Assembly: GCF_011752995.1 (NCBI RefSeq)
Contig: NZ_VWWL01000006.1
Location: forward strand, 124,001 to 188,000
DNA from: Burkholderia sp. Ax-1724
Lineage (GTDB): Bacteria; Pseudomonadota; Gammaproteobacteria; Burkholderiales; Burkholderiaceae
Direction of reading: 5' to 3'
Length of the DNA stretch: 64,000 bases
Shown here piece by piece: positions 39,596-48,855 of the stretch (positions within the stretch are counted from its first letter, which is position 1; each line of letters opens with the position of its first letter). The translations under genes were made by a program, and so were the position numbers. The notes beneath the pieces are model-generated. The model was not told the origin of the DNA, did not search any database, and saw only the letters and a list, made by a program, of their open reading frames with translations.

Positions 39596-40744
39596 TCAGG
39601 CGCTGCGCGACTCGGTTTCGTCGTCGGTCAGAAAGCCTGCGTCCTGTGCGGCCTCACGGCGATCCTCGGAATCGTCGTGCGCCGCCTCGATCGGGTTCGG
39701 CCCGGCCGCATGCTCCGTGTTGCGAGACATGCCCGAGTCGTGCGCGAGTGCTGCCGAATCGGTCTGGGAGACCGGATCGTGATGCTGTGCAGTCCCGGCG
39801 ACGCCGCTCCGCGGTACTGCGTTTGCCGTTTCGGCGTGTTCTTGAGCGGCGTTTGTGGCGTCGCTTGCTGCGGGGTTGGTTGCGTCTGTCGCGTCGTTTG
39901 TAACTTTGTTCGTGACTTCGCGTATTGCTTCGTGCGCCGCGCCAGTCTCGCCGACGGCGCCGCCCGGCCCGGCCATATCCGGACGCTGTGGCGCTTCGAA
40001 TGCCGGCCCGGTCTGTGCTGCCTGGCCGGCCGGTTCCGTTTGCGCCGACTTCTGCGCCGCTTCCGGTTCGCCCGTCACGCCAGTCGCCACGGCCATTTCA
40101 ACGGGCATTGCCGACTCCGACGATGGCTCGTCGCCCTCGCTCTGCGCATCGCCCGCTCCCTGCGCGGCCTCAGCCTCGCCCTCAGCGAACTCGATGGCGT
40201 GCTGGCCCAGCAGATCCGCATTCAGTTGCGCCGACGGATCGGCAAGCGGCGGCAATTCGTCGAGCGCCGTGAGTCCGAGGTCGTCGAGAAACTGGCGCGT
40301 GGTCGCGTAGAGCGCCGGACGTCCCGGCACGTCGCGATGACCGATCACCTCGATCCAGCCGCGATCCTCCAGTTGCTTGACGACCTGCGTATTCACCGTC
40401 ACACCGCGAATTTCTTCGATATCGCCCCGCGTGACCGGTTGCCGGTAGGCAATGATCGCGAGCGTTTCGAGTACCGCACGCGAATATTTCGGCGGTTTTT
40501 CCGGATGCAGACGATCCAGATACGAACGCATCGCGGGCTTGCTTTGAAACCGCCAGCCCGACGCCAGCCCGACCAGCTCCACACCGCGCCCGGACCAGTC
40601 CCGCTTGAGGTCTTCGAGCAACGTCCGAACGGTGTCTGCCGACACGCCGTCGGCAAAGAGCTTGCGCAAATCGCCGAGCTTTAACGGCTCCTGCGCGCAG
40701 ATCAAGGCAGTCTCGAGGACGATCTTCGCCTCTTGGGTATTCAT
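39596..40744 (-). CDS. scpB: Segregation and condensation protein ScpB with disordered tail
   Basis: 382-residue kleisin-associated winged-helix protein of the SMC-ScpAB condensin. The core, about residues 1-180, has two winged helices with [25 protein letters not shown] (the family hallmark) and [20 protein letters not shown]. The remaining 200 residues are Ala/Glu/Thr-rich and low in complexity; E. coli lacks ScpB and typical ScpB proteins are near 200 residues. scpA is not adjacent in this window. Confidence 0.92.
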   Translation of the reverse strand: MNTQEAKIVLETALICAQEPLKLGDLRKLFADGVSADTVRTLLEDLKRDWSGRGVELVGLASGWRFQSKPAMRSYLDRLHPEKPPKYSRAVLETLAIIAYRQPVTRGDIEEIRGVTVNTQVVKQLEDRGWIEVIGHRDVPGRPALYATTRQFLDDLGLTALDELPPLADPSAQLNADLLGQHAIEFAEGEAEAAQGAGDAQSEGDEPSSESAMPVEMAVATGVTGEPEAAQKSAQTEPAGQAAQTGPAFEAPQRPDMAGPGGAVGETGAAHEAIREVTNKVTNDATDATNPAASDATNAAQEHAETANAVPRSGVAGTAQHHDPVSQTDSAALAHDSGMSRNTEHAAGPNPIEAAHDDSEDRREAAQDAGFLTDDETESRSA

Positions 40745-41277
40745 GCAGCTAGGTCAGACCCTGTGGTCAAAGAACCGGATCAAACAGACGATGTGGAACT
40801 GAAGACGCGCTCGCCCGATTCTGATCGGTCATATTGATGGGAGCACGCACCGGGGGGCGGCGAACAGACTTATCGAACCTGACCCAGCCGGACGGAGCAG
40901 CGATATTCCTGAAGGGAATCGCGTGACTGAGCGCCATATTACGCAAAAACGACCGGGGCGTAAAGCCGGAATCCCCCACGTACCGTCTCGTGGCGCGCCG
41001 ACGGACACGCCCGGGCGCCAAACGGATGAACGGAAACAGAAAATCCGCCGAGGCCATTTTTTTGCCGTTCGCGAGGCGTAGGCCACCGGCCGGGGGGCGG
41101 GTCTGCTGCCTACGCATTTCCGGCAGCGACCGAGGCAAAGTTCGCCGGAAGCCTCATCGATTTCCGCCCAGCTTCAGCCGCGCGCTATCCGAGCCTCAGC
41201 CCCCATTCGGCCCGGGCTTCGGGCTCAGTCGCGAAATCCCGCTCGACGCCGGAATCCGCGCCGCCAAGCCTCCGCGC
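40745..41277. other. Spacer without a recognisable gene
   Basis: About 530 bases between the aminotransferase gene and scpB. Local G and C runs (for example 40851-40861 and 41090-41098) are present. No gene, terminator with a U tract, or clear promoter could be supported. Confidence 0.6.
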
Positions 41278-42477
41278 TCAGGCGCCCGCGGGGCGCGCCA
41301 GAAACTTTCTCAGCCGCTCGACGCCCGCATCCAGCCGCGCCGTATCGCACGCATAGCACCAGCGCACGAAGCCCTCGCCCTGCGGCCCGAACGCGCTACC
41401 CGGCGCAATACCGAGCCCCGCCTCGCGCACCATCGCCTTGCACAGTTCGAGGCTGTGCGCCGCGCCCGGCATCGAGAAGAACAGATACATCGCGCCCAAC
41501 GGCGCCTTCACGTCGACACCCGGCACCGTCGATAACGCCTGCACCAGATGATCGCGCGACGCCTTCAGGTCGCGCACCAGCTCCTGCGTGAACCGCTCGC
41601 CCTGCTCGAGCGCGGCAATGCCCGCCTGCTGGACGAACGAGGGTGCGCACGACGTGTTGTACTCGACGAGCTTGGCCAGATCGTCCATCAACGCGGCCGG
41701 CGCGACGATCCAGCCGAGCCGCCAGCCCGTCATCAGCCATGCCTTCGAGAACGAATTCACGCAGATCACACGTTCGTCGCGCGTGGCCAGATCGAGAAAC
41801 GACGGCGCGGTGCGCGCGCCGTCCGCGTAATAGAGCCGCTCGTAGACCTCGTCCGCGACGATCCAGATGCCATGACGACGGCAATGCTCGAGCACGCTGC
41901 GCTGATCGTCGCGGCTCATCACCCAGCCGGTCGGATTGTTCGGCGAGTTGATCATCAGCATCTTCGTGCCGGGCGTCAGCGCGGCCAGCAATTGGCCGAC
42001 GTCGAGTTGCCAGCCGCGCTCGCCATAGCCGAGCGAAACGGTTTCGACATGCGCGCCGAGAATCTTCGGAATCTCGACCAGGTTGGGCCACAGCGGCGTC
42101 ACCGCGACCACGCGATCGCCGGCGCCGACCACCAGTTGCGCGGCCAGCATCAGCGCGTTGACGCCGGCGCTCGTCACCGCGACGTGATCGGCCGACGTCG
42201 CACCGTGCAGCTCGCTCACATAGCGGGCCAGCGCCGCGCGCAACGGCGCGATGCCGAGGTTATGCGTGTAGAACGTGGCACCGGCGGCCAGCGCGGCACT
42301 GGCGGCGTCGCGGATAAACGCGGGCGTGACCCGGTCGGACTCGCCGAACCAGAACGGCAGCACGTTCTCGACACCGAAACCGGCATTGGCGACTTCGCGG
42401 ATTTGCGACGGACGCAGCGCGCGCACGGCGTCGCGCGCATTCGGGGTGGAGGGCACGGGCAGGTCCAATTCGCTCAT
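41278..42477 (-). CDS. Class I/II PLP-dependent aminotransferase
   Basis: 399-residue fold-type I aminotransferase. PLP Lys245 lies in NSFSKAWLMTGWRLGW, with Asn181 and Pro in SPNNPTGW, Asp209 in VADEVYERLYY, and Arg253. The closing RWCYACDT is near the substrate Arg region. The ATG at 42477 has GGAAG upstream; the frame is open to 42519. Substrate unknown: AspC-like, or a MalY/kynurenine-type enzyme, would fit equally. A LysR regulator gene lies directly upstream on the same strand, possibly its regulator. Confidence 0.88.
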   Translation of the reverse strand: MSELDLPVPSTPNARDAVRALRPSQIREVANAGFGVENVLPFWFGESDRVTPAFIRDAASAALAAGATFYTHNLGIAPLRAALARYVSELHGATSADHVAVTSAGVNALMLAAQLVVGAGDRVVAVTPLWPNLVEIPKILGAHVETVSLGYGERGWQLDVGQLLAALTPGTKMLMINSPNNPTGWVMSRDDQRSVLEHCRRHGIWIVADEVYERLYYADGARTAPSFLDLATRDERVICVNSFSKAWLMTGWRLGWIVAPAALMDDLAKLVEYNTSCAPSFVQQAGIAALEQGERFTQELVRDLKASRDHLVQALSTVPGVDVKAPLGAMYLFFSMPGAAHSLELCKAMVREAGLGIAPGSAFGPQGEGFVRWCYACDTARLDAGVERLRKFLARPAGA

Positions 42478-42600
42478 CGAGGCTTCCGGATGGATGAAAG
42501 ATAGCGGCTCGGGGCGCACGCGCGACAGGCGTGCCCGGCCAAGGCGGTAGTTTAGCGCGCCGTGTGGCCGGGCAGCGGCGCGGTGGCTGCGGATTGCCCG

Positions 42601-43503
42601 CTAGGGCAACTCCTCGGCCCGTCCCGGCAACTGCCGGATCAGGTTCCACACGGCCTCGGCCGCCGGCGACAGCGATCGATCGCGCCGCCGCACGAGTTCC
42701 ACCCGGCGCTCCGCGCGCGGCACGAGCGCTCGCGCGACCAGCGACGCGCCCGCCGGCAACGGCAACGCGAGCCACGGCAACACGCTGATGCCGACGCCCG
42801 CCTCGACAAGCCCGAAGACGGTCGCGGAATGCCCGAGCTCCTGCACGACGCTGGCGTTCACGCCCTGCTCCTGCATCACGGCGTCGATGATCGGCCGGCT
42901 GCCCGAGGCATAGTCGAGCATCACGAGCCGCTCGCCGTCGAGATCCCGCCACGCGACCTGGTTGCGCGCGGCGAGCCGATGATCGTTGCGCGAGACGACG
43001 CAGAACGAATCGGTCATCAGCGTTTCGCTGAGCAGATCGTCGTCGGTGAAAGGACCGATGATCACGCCGAAATCGACCTCGCCCGACTTCACCTTGCGCA
43101 TTACGTCGCTCTGCACGTCGTCGCGCAAGCCCAGCGTGACGTACGGAAACTGCTGCACGCACGACGCCACCACGCGCGGCATCAGCCGGCACGCGACGGT
43201 CGGGCTCGCCGCCACCACCACGCGGCCGCGCCGCTGCTCGCCGATTTCGCGGATTTCGCGCAAGGCGTCGTCGAGATCCGCGAGCAGCCGCGACACGCTC
43301 GACACGAGGTTGCCGCCGACGTCGGTCAGCTGCACCTCGCGCGTCGTACGGTCGATCAGTTTCAGGCCGATCTCGCTCTCGAGTTCGCGCACGCAGCGAC
43401 TGACCGCCGACTGCGTCAGGCCGATTTCATCGCCCGCCCGGCTGAAGCTTTGCAAGCGGGCCACCTCGATGAAAACCCTGAGTTGCCGCAGCGTCACATT
43501 CAT
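42601..43503 (-). CDS. LysR-family transcriptional regulator
   Basis: 300-residue regulator. The N-terminal helix-turn-helix is SFSRAGDEIGLTQSAVSRCVRELE (about 20-43) followed by LKLIDRTTREVQLTDVG; residues 90-295 form a periplasmic-binding-like effector domain starting RGRVVVAASPTVACRLMP. Located 123 bases upstream of the aminotransferase in the same direction, so regulation of that gene is plausible; the effector is unknown. Confidence 0.9.
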   Translation of the reverse strand: MNVTLRQLRVFIEVARLQSFSRAGDEIGLTQSAVSRCVRELESEIGLKLIDRTTREVQLTDVGGNLVSSVSRLLADLDDALREIREIGEQRRGRVVVAASPTVACRLMPRVVASCVQQFPYVTLGLRDDVQSDVMRKVKSGEVDFGVIIGPFTDDDLLSETLMTDSFCVVSRNDHRLAARNQVAWRDLDGERLVMLDYASGSRPIIDAVMQEQGVNASVVQELGHSATVFGLVEAGVGISVLPWLALPLPAGASLVARALVPRAERRVELVRRRDRSLSPAAEAVWNLIRQLPGRAEELP

Positions 43504-43747
43504 TTATCCACCTCATCAATAGCGCGATTTGATGCGCATTCTAAGGCCAAATGCAGGCGTATCGCGCCTTCGGCGGGATTCGCTGCAATGCGGCAAAAAA
43601 GGCGCAAACGCACGCTGGCCGGGCTTGACTGCACAAGATTGGTGATTGTCCCGATTTGCGAAATGGTTTTTTTGGATTCTCATACGGCCCTGGCTGGCGC
43701 CCGCACTGGCCCGCTGCCACGGGGTTTTCAGGCGATCTGAACCAGAT

Positions 43748-43762
43748 TGGCACACTTCGTGC
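43748..43762 (+). promoter_or_regulatory. Sigma-54-like promoter upstream of DUF4096 protein B
   Basis: TGGCACACTTCGTGC has TGGCAC and a GC exactly ten bases after GG (consensus TGGCACG-N4-TTGC; mismatches at two positions). It lies about 150 bases before the start of the DUF4096 gene, in the divergent spacer with the LysR gene. The remaining spacer shows no gene. Confidence 0.45.
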
Positions 43763-43909
43763 GTGAGGAGACGCACAGGGTCGGCGCCATGACTTCTGGC
43801 CGATTAGCGGATCGTGGCGAGCCGTCCCCTTTGGCACTCGCCCTGTCGAGTGCGGAAAGAGTGCGCGGCGCGGGGCAGCGCACCGGAGTTAGCTTCGCTG
43901 AGGTGAAAC

Positions 43910-44311
43910 ATGATGCTGTTCGACGATTTGAGAGACAACGAGTGGGCGCTGGTCGAAGCTTTGTTCTGCGCCGAACCGGCGCGCAGTGAACGGCGCGGCC
44001 GGCCGCGCGTGGAAGCGCGCGCGGTGGTCAATGCCGTGCTTTGGGTGCTGTCGACGGGCGAAGGCTGGTCCAAGTTGCCGGGCCGTTATCCGTCCCCGCC
44101 GACTTGCCGCCGGCGCTTCGACGAGTGGCAGGCCGATGGCACGCTCGCGGAAATAGTCAAGCTGCTTGGCACGAGCGGCCGTGAAATTTCGCTGCGCGGC
44201 CGGATCGGGGCAACCGCCGCGAAACCGCCGGTGCCGCCGAGCCGCGATCGTCTGCGCGGCGCGTTCTGGACCAATCCGGAATCGTGGCGCGCGCCGGCCA
44301 AGATGGCCTGA
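43910..44311 (+). CDS. Stand-alone DUF4096 protein B
   Basis: 133-residue protein with the same IS5-type transposase N-terminal domain as the protein at 15413-15871: LRDNEWALVEALFCAEP, GRPRVEARAVVNAVLWVLSTGEGWSKLPGRYPSPPTCRRRFDEW. The DDE domain is missing; the C-terminal 45 residues are basic and unrelated to the first protein's tail. No transposon ends are visible, a GAGG site precedes the ATG and a strong terminator follows, so it is an ordinary expressed gene, probably a domesticated DNA-binding factor. ATG at 43913 is an alternative start. Confidence 0.75.
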   Translation: MMLFDDLRDNEWALVEALFCAEPARSERRGRPRVEARAVVNAVLWVLSTGEGWSKLPGRYPSPPTCRRRFDEWQADGTLAEIVKLLGTSGREISLRGRIGATAAKPPVPPSRDRLRGAFWTNPESWRAPAKMA

Positions 44312-44346
44312 CGCGACACTGCCGAAACTGCCTTAATTGCCTTGCC

Positions 44347-44374
44347 ACCGGGCGCCTGCGGGCGCCCGGTTTTT
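44347..44374 (+). terminator. Intrinsic terminator after DUF4096 protein B
   Basis: Perfect 9-bp stem (44347-44355 with 44362-44370, ACCGGGCGC type), loop CTGCGG, followed by TTTT. The rest of the spacer up to 44692 shows no gene. Confidence 0.85.
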
Positions 44375-44692
44375 ATCCGGCCGCGATCCGCATCGTGGTT
44401 CGTACGCGAGCCCGCGGCAAGCCCGCGACTTGCCGCGGGCGCCCCGCTTCCCGCGCTCCCCTTCCTGTCTTCCTGTATCCGCTCGCGCTTACGCATAGGG
44501 AGCCTGCTTTTCCTTTCCGTCCACCGCCAGGCGCGCCTCGTCCCGCGCCGTCTCCGGCAGATACGCCGGGCCACGAACGGCTCCGGGTGAAACATCCATT
44601 TACTATTAATTACAGCGCGCTTTCGCGACCCGGCCTACCTTTGTAGCTATGCAAACAGGCCTTGATTCCAGGGGCTTGAGGGGGACCTCAGC

Positions 44693-44947
44693 ATGAAACC
44701 AATGTCCGTGCTTGTGTGTGGCATTGTGATTTCAGCGATGGCCGCACCAGCAGTCGCTCAACAGCATCCGCAGGGATGGAACTGGCGGCCGGACCGGCCG
44801 GCCACGCTCGAAGCATGGCAGCACGGCGATGCGCGCAACCGCGACTTCACACCGCCCGTGCCGCGCGGCGACTTGCGCGGCGATATCGCCAGCAATGTGC
44901 GGGCGCGGCCCGATGCTCAACGCGACGATCAATCGCGACGTCGTTAG
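44693..44947 (+). CDS. Small exported protein of unknown function
   Basis: 84-residue protein with a clear signal peptide (cleavage probably at VAQQ, residues 22-24). The mature part is only about 60 residues, rich in Arg, Asp, Gln and Pro, with WNWRPDRPATLEAW; no known domain recognised. A GAGGGGG site precedes the ATG. A second in-frame ATG at 44702 is possible. A terminator lies 150 bases downstream, so the transcript has a long 3' region. Confidence 0.65.
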   Translation: MKPMSVLVCGIVISAMAAPAVAQQHPQGWNWRPDRPATLEAWQHGDARNRDFTPPVPRGDLRGDIASNVRARPDAQRDDQSRRR

Positions 44948-45093
44948 TCGTGCATGGATCGGCGTCCGGCCCGTGGGCGGCGGGGCCGATCGCATGAAGT
45001 CGTATCCCGATCGAATCATCGGGGAACCACCGGGCGCCGGGCGCAGTCTGATTCAACGCCATTAGCACAGCGTGGCAGTAGTAATTCCGGTAC

Positions 45094-45123
45094 GCCCGTA
45101 TCTTCGCGATACGGGCTTTTTTT
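45094..45123 (+). terminator. Intrinsic terminator downstream of the small exported protein gene
   Basis: Perfect 9-bp stem (45094-45102 with 45108-45116, GCCCGTATC type), loop TTCGC, then seven T residues. The spacer that follows (45124-45316) shows no supportable gene. Confidence 0.88.
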
Positions 45124-45316
45124 CGCGCACGCGCAACGGCATCGCGCAAGCGCGCCGGAGGTTCATCGAGGAATGGAAGCAGCGGATCACCACCTGCCGT
45201 GCGATGCGGCCGGTCAGCGGAAGAAACCGCCCGCCGAGGAAACGATGGACCTATGCGGACGTTACACGAGCAATGGCAAACAACCGGCGCACATTGCGCC
45301 TGAGGGAACGATGAAC

Positions 45317-45640
45317 CTAATTCCGGGCTTCGAGCGTCGCGGCGGACTGCGGTTCGGCCGCGGCGAGCACATAGTCGTTCATGCGCTGCGCGGTCCACGT
45401 GAGCATCCGCTCGTCGTGCTCGAGCCTTGCGAATTCGGCTCTGCCCCGCTCGGTGAGCACGGCGATGTCGACGGGGGCATGAAACCCCGGCGCCGGCGCG
45501 ACGGTGCGCTGTCGAACGGTATCCATCAGACCCAGCGCGCGAAGATACTGGAAAACACCAGGCCTTCTGGCCCAGGGAACCTGACGATATTGCGCTCGCC
45601 GCAGCGCTTCAAGTACAGCTTCGTTGGAATACGTTGTCAT
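45317..45640 (-). CDS. Hypothetical protein, possibly winged-helix
   Basis: 107-residue protein of unknown function. The middle stretch PGVFQYLRALGLMD followed by DIAVLTERGRAEFARLEHDE resembles the recognition helix plus LTxxGRxxxxxLE ending of MarR/PadR-like winged helices, though the full fold cannot be confirmed. A GAAGTGAG stretch precedes the ATG. The C-terminus is Ala-rich. Confidence 0.55.
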   Translation of the reverse strand: MTTYSNEAVLEALRRAQYRQVPWARRPGVFQYLRALGLMDTVRQRTVAPAPGFHAPVDIAVLTERGRAEFARLEHDERMLTWTAQRMNDYVLAAAEPQSAATLEARN

Positions 45641-45838
45641 CTCACTTCTTTCTTAAAGTGCAGCCATGACACATCCATGCCAACACGTCACCGCGCCACT
45701 GGTCACGCGTGTGGCACCCGCCTCTCTGGCCCGCGGCTCGGCCTAGGCCGGCTCGCGGATTTCCGCCAGGTGCTGCCTGGTCTCGTTTTCGGAACCCCCG
45801 TCCGAACGGCATGTTAGCGTTCTGTCTACGAACCGACG

Positions 45839-46627
45839 ATGCAACCGCCGCGGCGCGATGGCAAGCCCGTAGATTTGTCCCGAAAGATATACGTTACCGC
45901 ATTTAAATTGATTCTATTCACTTTATTGACGCTTTTTTTTGCAGCAATCGTGTTATGGAAACGCGTGCGCCGCCCTCTGGCCGTTTGCGCGATCGTCCTG
46001 TTCTGGCTGCTCGCGGCCGGCTGGCTGACCGTGCCGCTGCTCGATCTCGCGCAGCCCGACCGGCATAGCGCGGCGCCCGCGGCGTTTGCGCCGCGCACCG
46101 CGATCATCCTGCTCGGCGGCGGCACGATCTACGACGACAACGACGTGCTCGTGCCACCGCGCGACGCGCTCAGGCGCATCGAGGTGAGTGCGCAGAACTA
46201 CGCGGCCTGCAAGCAGACGGCGGCGACCTGCGCGGTGATCGTGAGCGGCGGCAACCCGCAGCGGCACAGCGCGACCGAAGCCGACACCTACCTGCCCTAT
46301 CTGCTGCGCCGGCAGGTGCCGCGCGCGGACATCGTGCTCGAGAAAGACAGCCGCACGACATACGAAAACGCGCGCAACGTCTCGGCCATTGTGGGCCATT
46401 CACATTACGACACGTTGATACTGGTCACGTCGGCGTATCAGATGCCGCGCGCGCTGCTCGACTTTCATCACTTCGGGATCACGCCGCAGCCGCAGATTTC
46501 GAGCGCCCGGCATGTGCGGCTTGGGATGCTGCCGCATTACGACAATCTCGTGGCCGCCGAAATCGCGCTGCATGAGCTGATCGGGATTGCGCAATTTCAC
46601 GTGTATCGGGCACTGGGCTGGTTCTGA
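45839..46627 (+). CDS. YdcF/SanA-family (DUF218) membrane protein
   Basis: About 262-residue protein. Two membrane helices (about 20-42 and 48-66) precede a DUF218 domain with AIILLGGGTIYDDNDV, CAVIVSGGNPQRHSATEADTY and the signature DSRTTYENARNVSAIV. The family (SanA, ElyC, YdcF) is linked to envelope integrity and peptidoglycan or vancomycin sensitivity in E. coli. No ribosome-binding site is visible at the ATG at 45839, so the true start may be a nearby alternative codon; the membrane helices argue it lies near residue 15. Confidence 0.8.
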   Translation: MQPPRRDGKPVDLSRKIYVTAFKLILFTLLTLFFAAIVLWKRVRRPLAVCAIVLFWLLAAGWLTVPLLDLAQPDRHSAAPAAFAPRTAIILLGGGTIYDDNDVLVPPRDALRRIEVSAQNYAACKQTAATCAVIVSGGNPQRHSATEADTYLPYLLRRQVPRADIVLEKDSRTTYENARNVSAIVGHSHYDTLILVTSAYQMPRALLDFHHFGITPQPQISSARHVRLGMLPHYDNLVAAEIALHELIGIAQFHVYRALGWF

Positions 46628-46892
46628 CGGCCTACGGCCCGACGCCGTGATGCCGCATGTCATCTAACAATGCGAAATACTCTCCCGGCTGCGCGCCAAA
46701 CCGGCGCGGCATGCCCGATGCCGATTTGAAGCGGCTTGCAATCGATGGGAAAAACGACTAATTACAAGGTGTAACAAATGTTCATAGCGGTTACAAAGGT
46801 ATCCGCTGGAGCGAAGATTGCTCGATAGAATGCATTGTCTTTCTCAATAGACATGCAATACTCGGGTCCACCACCACTCTACGGAGGTAACG

Positions 46893-47135
46893 ATGAAGAA
46901 AGTGTCCCTGGCGATCCTGGTTTCCCTCTGTGCCGTAACGGGCGCGGCTTATGCGCAAGACAACGGCATCGTGACGAGCACCGATCCGGCCAAGGTGGCC
47001 GAGTTCGAGCAGCATGCGCAAGATCTGCAAAACCGCCAGCAAACAATGGGAGGCGCTCCCGCCATGCCGGCCAGGCATCACAAGATGGCACCGCATCACC
47101 ACCACAAGAAGGCTCCCGACGCTTCGAGCTCCTGA
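46893..47135 (+). CDS. Small exported His-rich protein
   Basis: 80-residue protein with a signal peptide (MKKVSLAILVSLCAVTGAAYA, cleavage before Gln22). The mature part begins with an amphipathic segment FEQHAQDLQNRQQTMGG and ends with a cluster of eight His residues in HHKMAPHHHHKKAP, which suggests metal binding (Ni, Zn or Cu) in the periplasm. GGAGG lies ten bases before the ATG and a terminator follows, so it is a monocistronic unit. No family recognised. Confidence 0.7.
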   Translation: MKKVSLAILVSLCAVTGAAYAQDNGIVTSTDPAKVAEFEQHAQDLQNRQQTMGGAPAMPARHHKMAPHHHHKKAPDASSS

Positions 47136-47175
47136 GCGAGCCTGAAGTCCCGCTTCGCGGCCATGCCGTGAAGTG

Positions 47176-47212
47176 AAAAGCCGAAGCTGGCGCCGCCGGT
47201 TTCGGCTTTTTT
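47176..47212 (+). terminator. Intrinsic terminator after the His-rich protein gene
   Basis: Perfect 10-bp stem (47176-47185 with 47201-47210, AAAAGCCGAA type) ending in a run of six T residues. Confidence 0.8.
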
Positions 47213-47550
47213 GTTGTCCGCCCGGTGTCGACCATAGATTTCGGATACGGCGCGTAAAGCGCGTGAGGCGGGGCCTGTGTCGCCAGTGCGTGGCGGCATG
47301 GCGGTGGTGATCCGGCATGCTCGATACCTGTTCGATGCACGCACCCAAACGCTCGGCGGAAACAGGCTTGCGACATCCCTTCGAGCCCCGCCCGGGCGGG
47401 CCCGGTTCGCGCGCTTGCTGGCATCCGCCCGCCATCGCCCGTTCGCCGCGGCATGCCGTCGGGCCGCCGCTTTCGGTATGCTAAAGTCGCGCACCGGCCG
47501 GCGCCCTGCCGGCATCCCTAACCCGTGCGCACCCCGGTGCGGAGGACAGC
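47213..47550. other. Spacer without a recognisable gene
   Basis: About 340 bases. No supportable gene, repeat or promoter; a GGAGG site at the right end belongs to the next gene. Confidence 0.55.
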
Positions 47551-47808
47551 ATGAGCAACATCCAGCTAGATATCGAATGGACGGAAGCAGCATCTCGCAA
47601 AATCGAAAAACTGATGCCGCGTGGCGGTCAGGAAGCGTACCTCGCGCTGCCGCCCGTCGAATGCCTGCCGATGGAAGGCGACGTGCTGTTTCTCGGCCCG
47701 GCTGGCAAGCAGCAGCCGTTCATCGTCGCGGAACGCCAGTATCACCATGACGGCGACGCGGACTGGACCATCATCCTGATCCTCGACGTACCGCAAGCAA
47801 CGCATTGA
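47551..47808 (+). CDS. Conserved-looking hypothetical protein
   Basis: 85-residue soluble acidic protein of unknown function. Sequence is balanced, without low complexity: EAYLALPPVECLPMEGDVLF, then QPFIVAERQYHHDGDADWTIILILDVP, which looks like a small beta-sheet domain. GGAGG lies seven bases upstream of the ATG. No membrane segment or known motif. Confidence 0.65.
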   Translation: MSNIQLDIEWTEAASRKIEKLMPRGGQEAYLALPPVECLPMEGDVLFLGPAGKQQPFIVAERQYHHDGDADWTIILILDVPQATH

Positions 47809-47999
47809 TGCCCGGCGGCGCGGCGCAGGATTGCTGCTCGCGCCACCGACCCTACGCCCGGCGGCAAACCGCGGCGCGACGGATCGGCCGCCTTACCGCC
47901 TGGCCGATCCAGCCGGACCAACGCGCCGCCTCGTGCCCGGTGCGCGCCGGGCTCTTCACCCGGCACCTGCCCGCTTGCGGCGCTTCAACCCACAGACAC

Positions 48000-48290
48000 T
48001 CAGACGATCTTCGACACGACGCGAATTTCCGAGTGCTCGACCCAGTCGGCGACCGCTTTCCGGTACGCCAGGATATGCGCCGACTTCGCATGCGCAGCAA
48101 GCGCTTCCTGGCTCTCCCAACGTTCGACGAACACGAACCGGCGCGGCTCCTGCACATCGCGATGCAGGTCGTACTGAAGCACCCCCTGCTCATTGCGCGT
48201 CGGCCCGACGATGCCTTCCAGTACCGTGCGCAGTTGCTCCTCGTACCCCGGCTTTGCCACCGAAATTGCGACCACCGCGATTTCCGACAT
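48000..48290 (-). CDS. ABM-domain (antibiotic biosynthesis monooxygenase-like) protein
   Basis: 96-residue ferredoxin-like dimeric alpha/beta-barrel protein of the ABM/YgiN type: VAISVAKPGYEEQLRTVLEGIV, GVLQYDLHRDVQEPRRFVFVERW and EALAAHAKSAHILAYR are the usual blocks. Members act as cofactor-free monooxygenases on quinones or polyketides, or as sensors. AAAGGAGAG precedes the ATG at 48290; the frame is open further upstream but the extra part has no domain character. Confidence 0.85.
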   Translation of the reverse strand: MSEIAVVAISVAKPGYEEQLRTVLEGIVGPTRNEQGVLQYDLHRDVQEPRRFVFVERWESQEALAAHAKSAHILAYRKAVADWVEHSEIRVVSKIV

Positions 48291-48855
48291 GCGTCTCTCC
48301 TTTCGACAAAAAGCAGCAGCATACCTGCCGCTCGCCGACTCTGCCCGCGATGCGGTCCACGCTCCGCGCTCCGCGAACGACACCGCCGTGCCGCCTCGAC
48401 CAACCCCAGCGCCCTGAACCGAACGCGTCGAACACGTCAGGAAAAGACACAATCCCGGCCATCGCCCCCGAGCACCGTCCGCGCCTGGAATTTGGCGGGC
48501 GGCCACTGACCACCCTGCTACCCTCGGCTGATACAGCAGGCGATTGAGCATCGGTTTCGCGCGAGACAAGCGCGCAAGACAAGCCGGCACATTGTTTGAA
48601 ACGCATGATCGGATGGCCGTGAGCAGCCGGTTTGCTGACCGCCAGGGTGCTCGGGCGTCTGTGATAACCCGCACATTCTTGCCCCCTGCAAACTGCTAGA
48701 CTCGTTTTGACCAATTCGCCGGAGTCCAGCATGGCTGGCATCGCGCTTCGCGTTTGCGGGCAGTATCCGTCGTGCCCCGTCGACGCTTCGGGCGTGCAAC
48801 CGTTGCGCGCCGAATGGGTTTGCGCGCCCCCTCACCCGCTTGCCGCAAGATTCCC
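48291..48855. other. Spacer between divergent genes
   Basis: About 565 bases between the ABM gene and the EAL gene. Several open frames exist but none has a ribosome-binding site or family character. No clear promoter was found. Confidence 0.5.

Noticed and set aside
45072..45314. An 80-residue plus-strand gene after the small exported protein
   Set aside because: Its start lies across a strong terminator and lacks a ribosome-binding site.
48518..48835. A 105-residue minus-strand gene upstream of the EAL gene
   Set aside because: No ribosome-binding site and biased Arg/Cys/Ser composition typical of a shadow frame.
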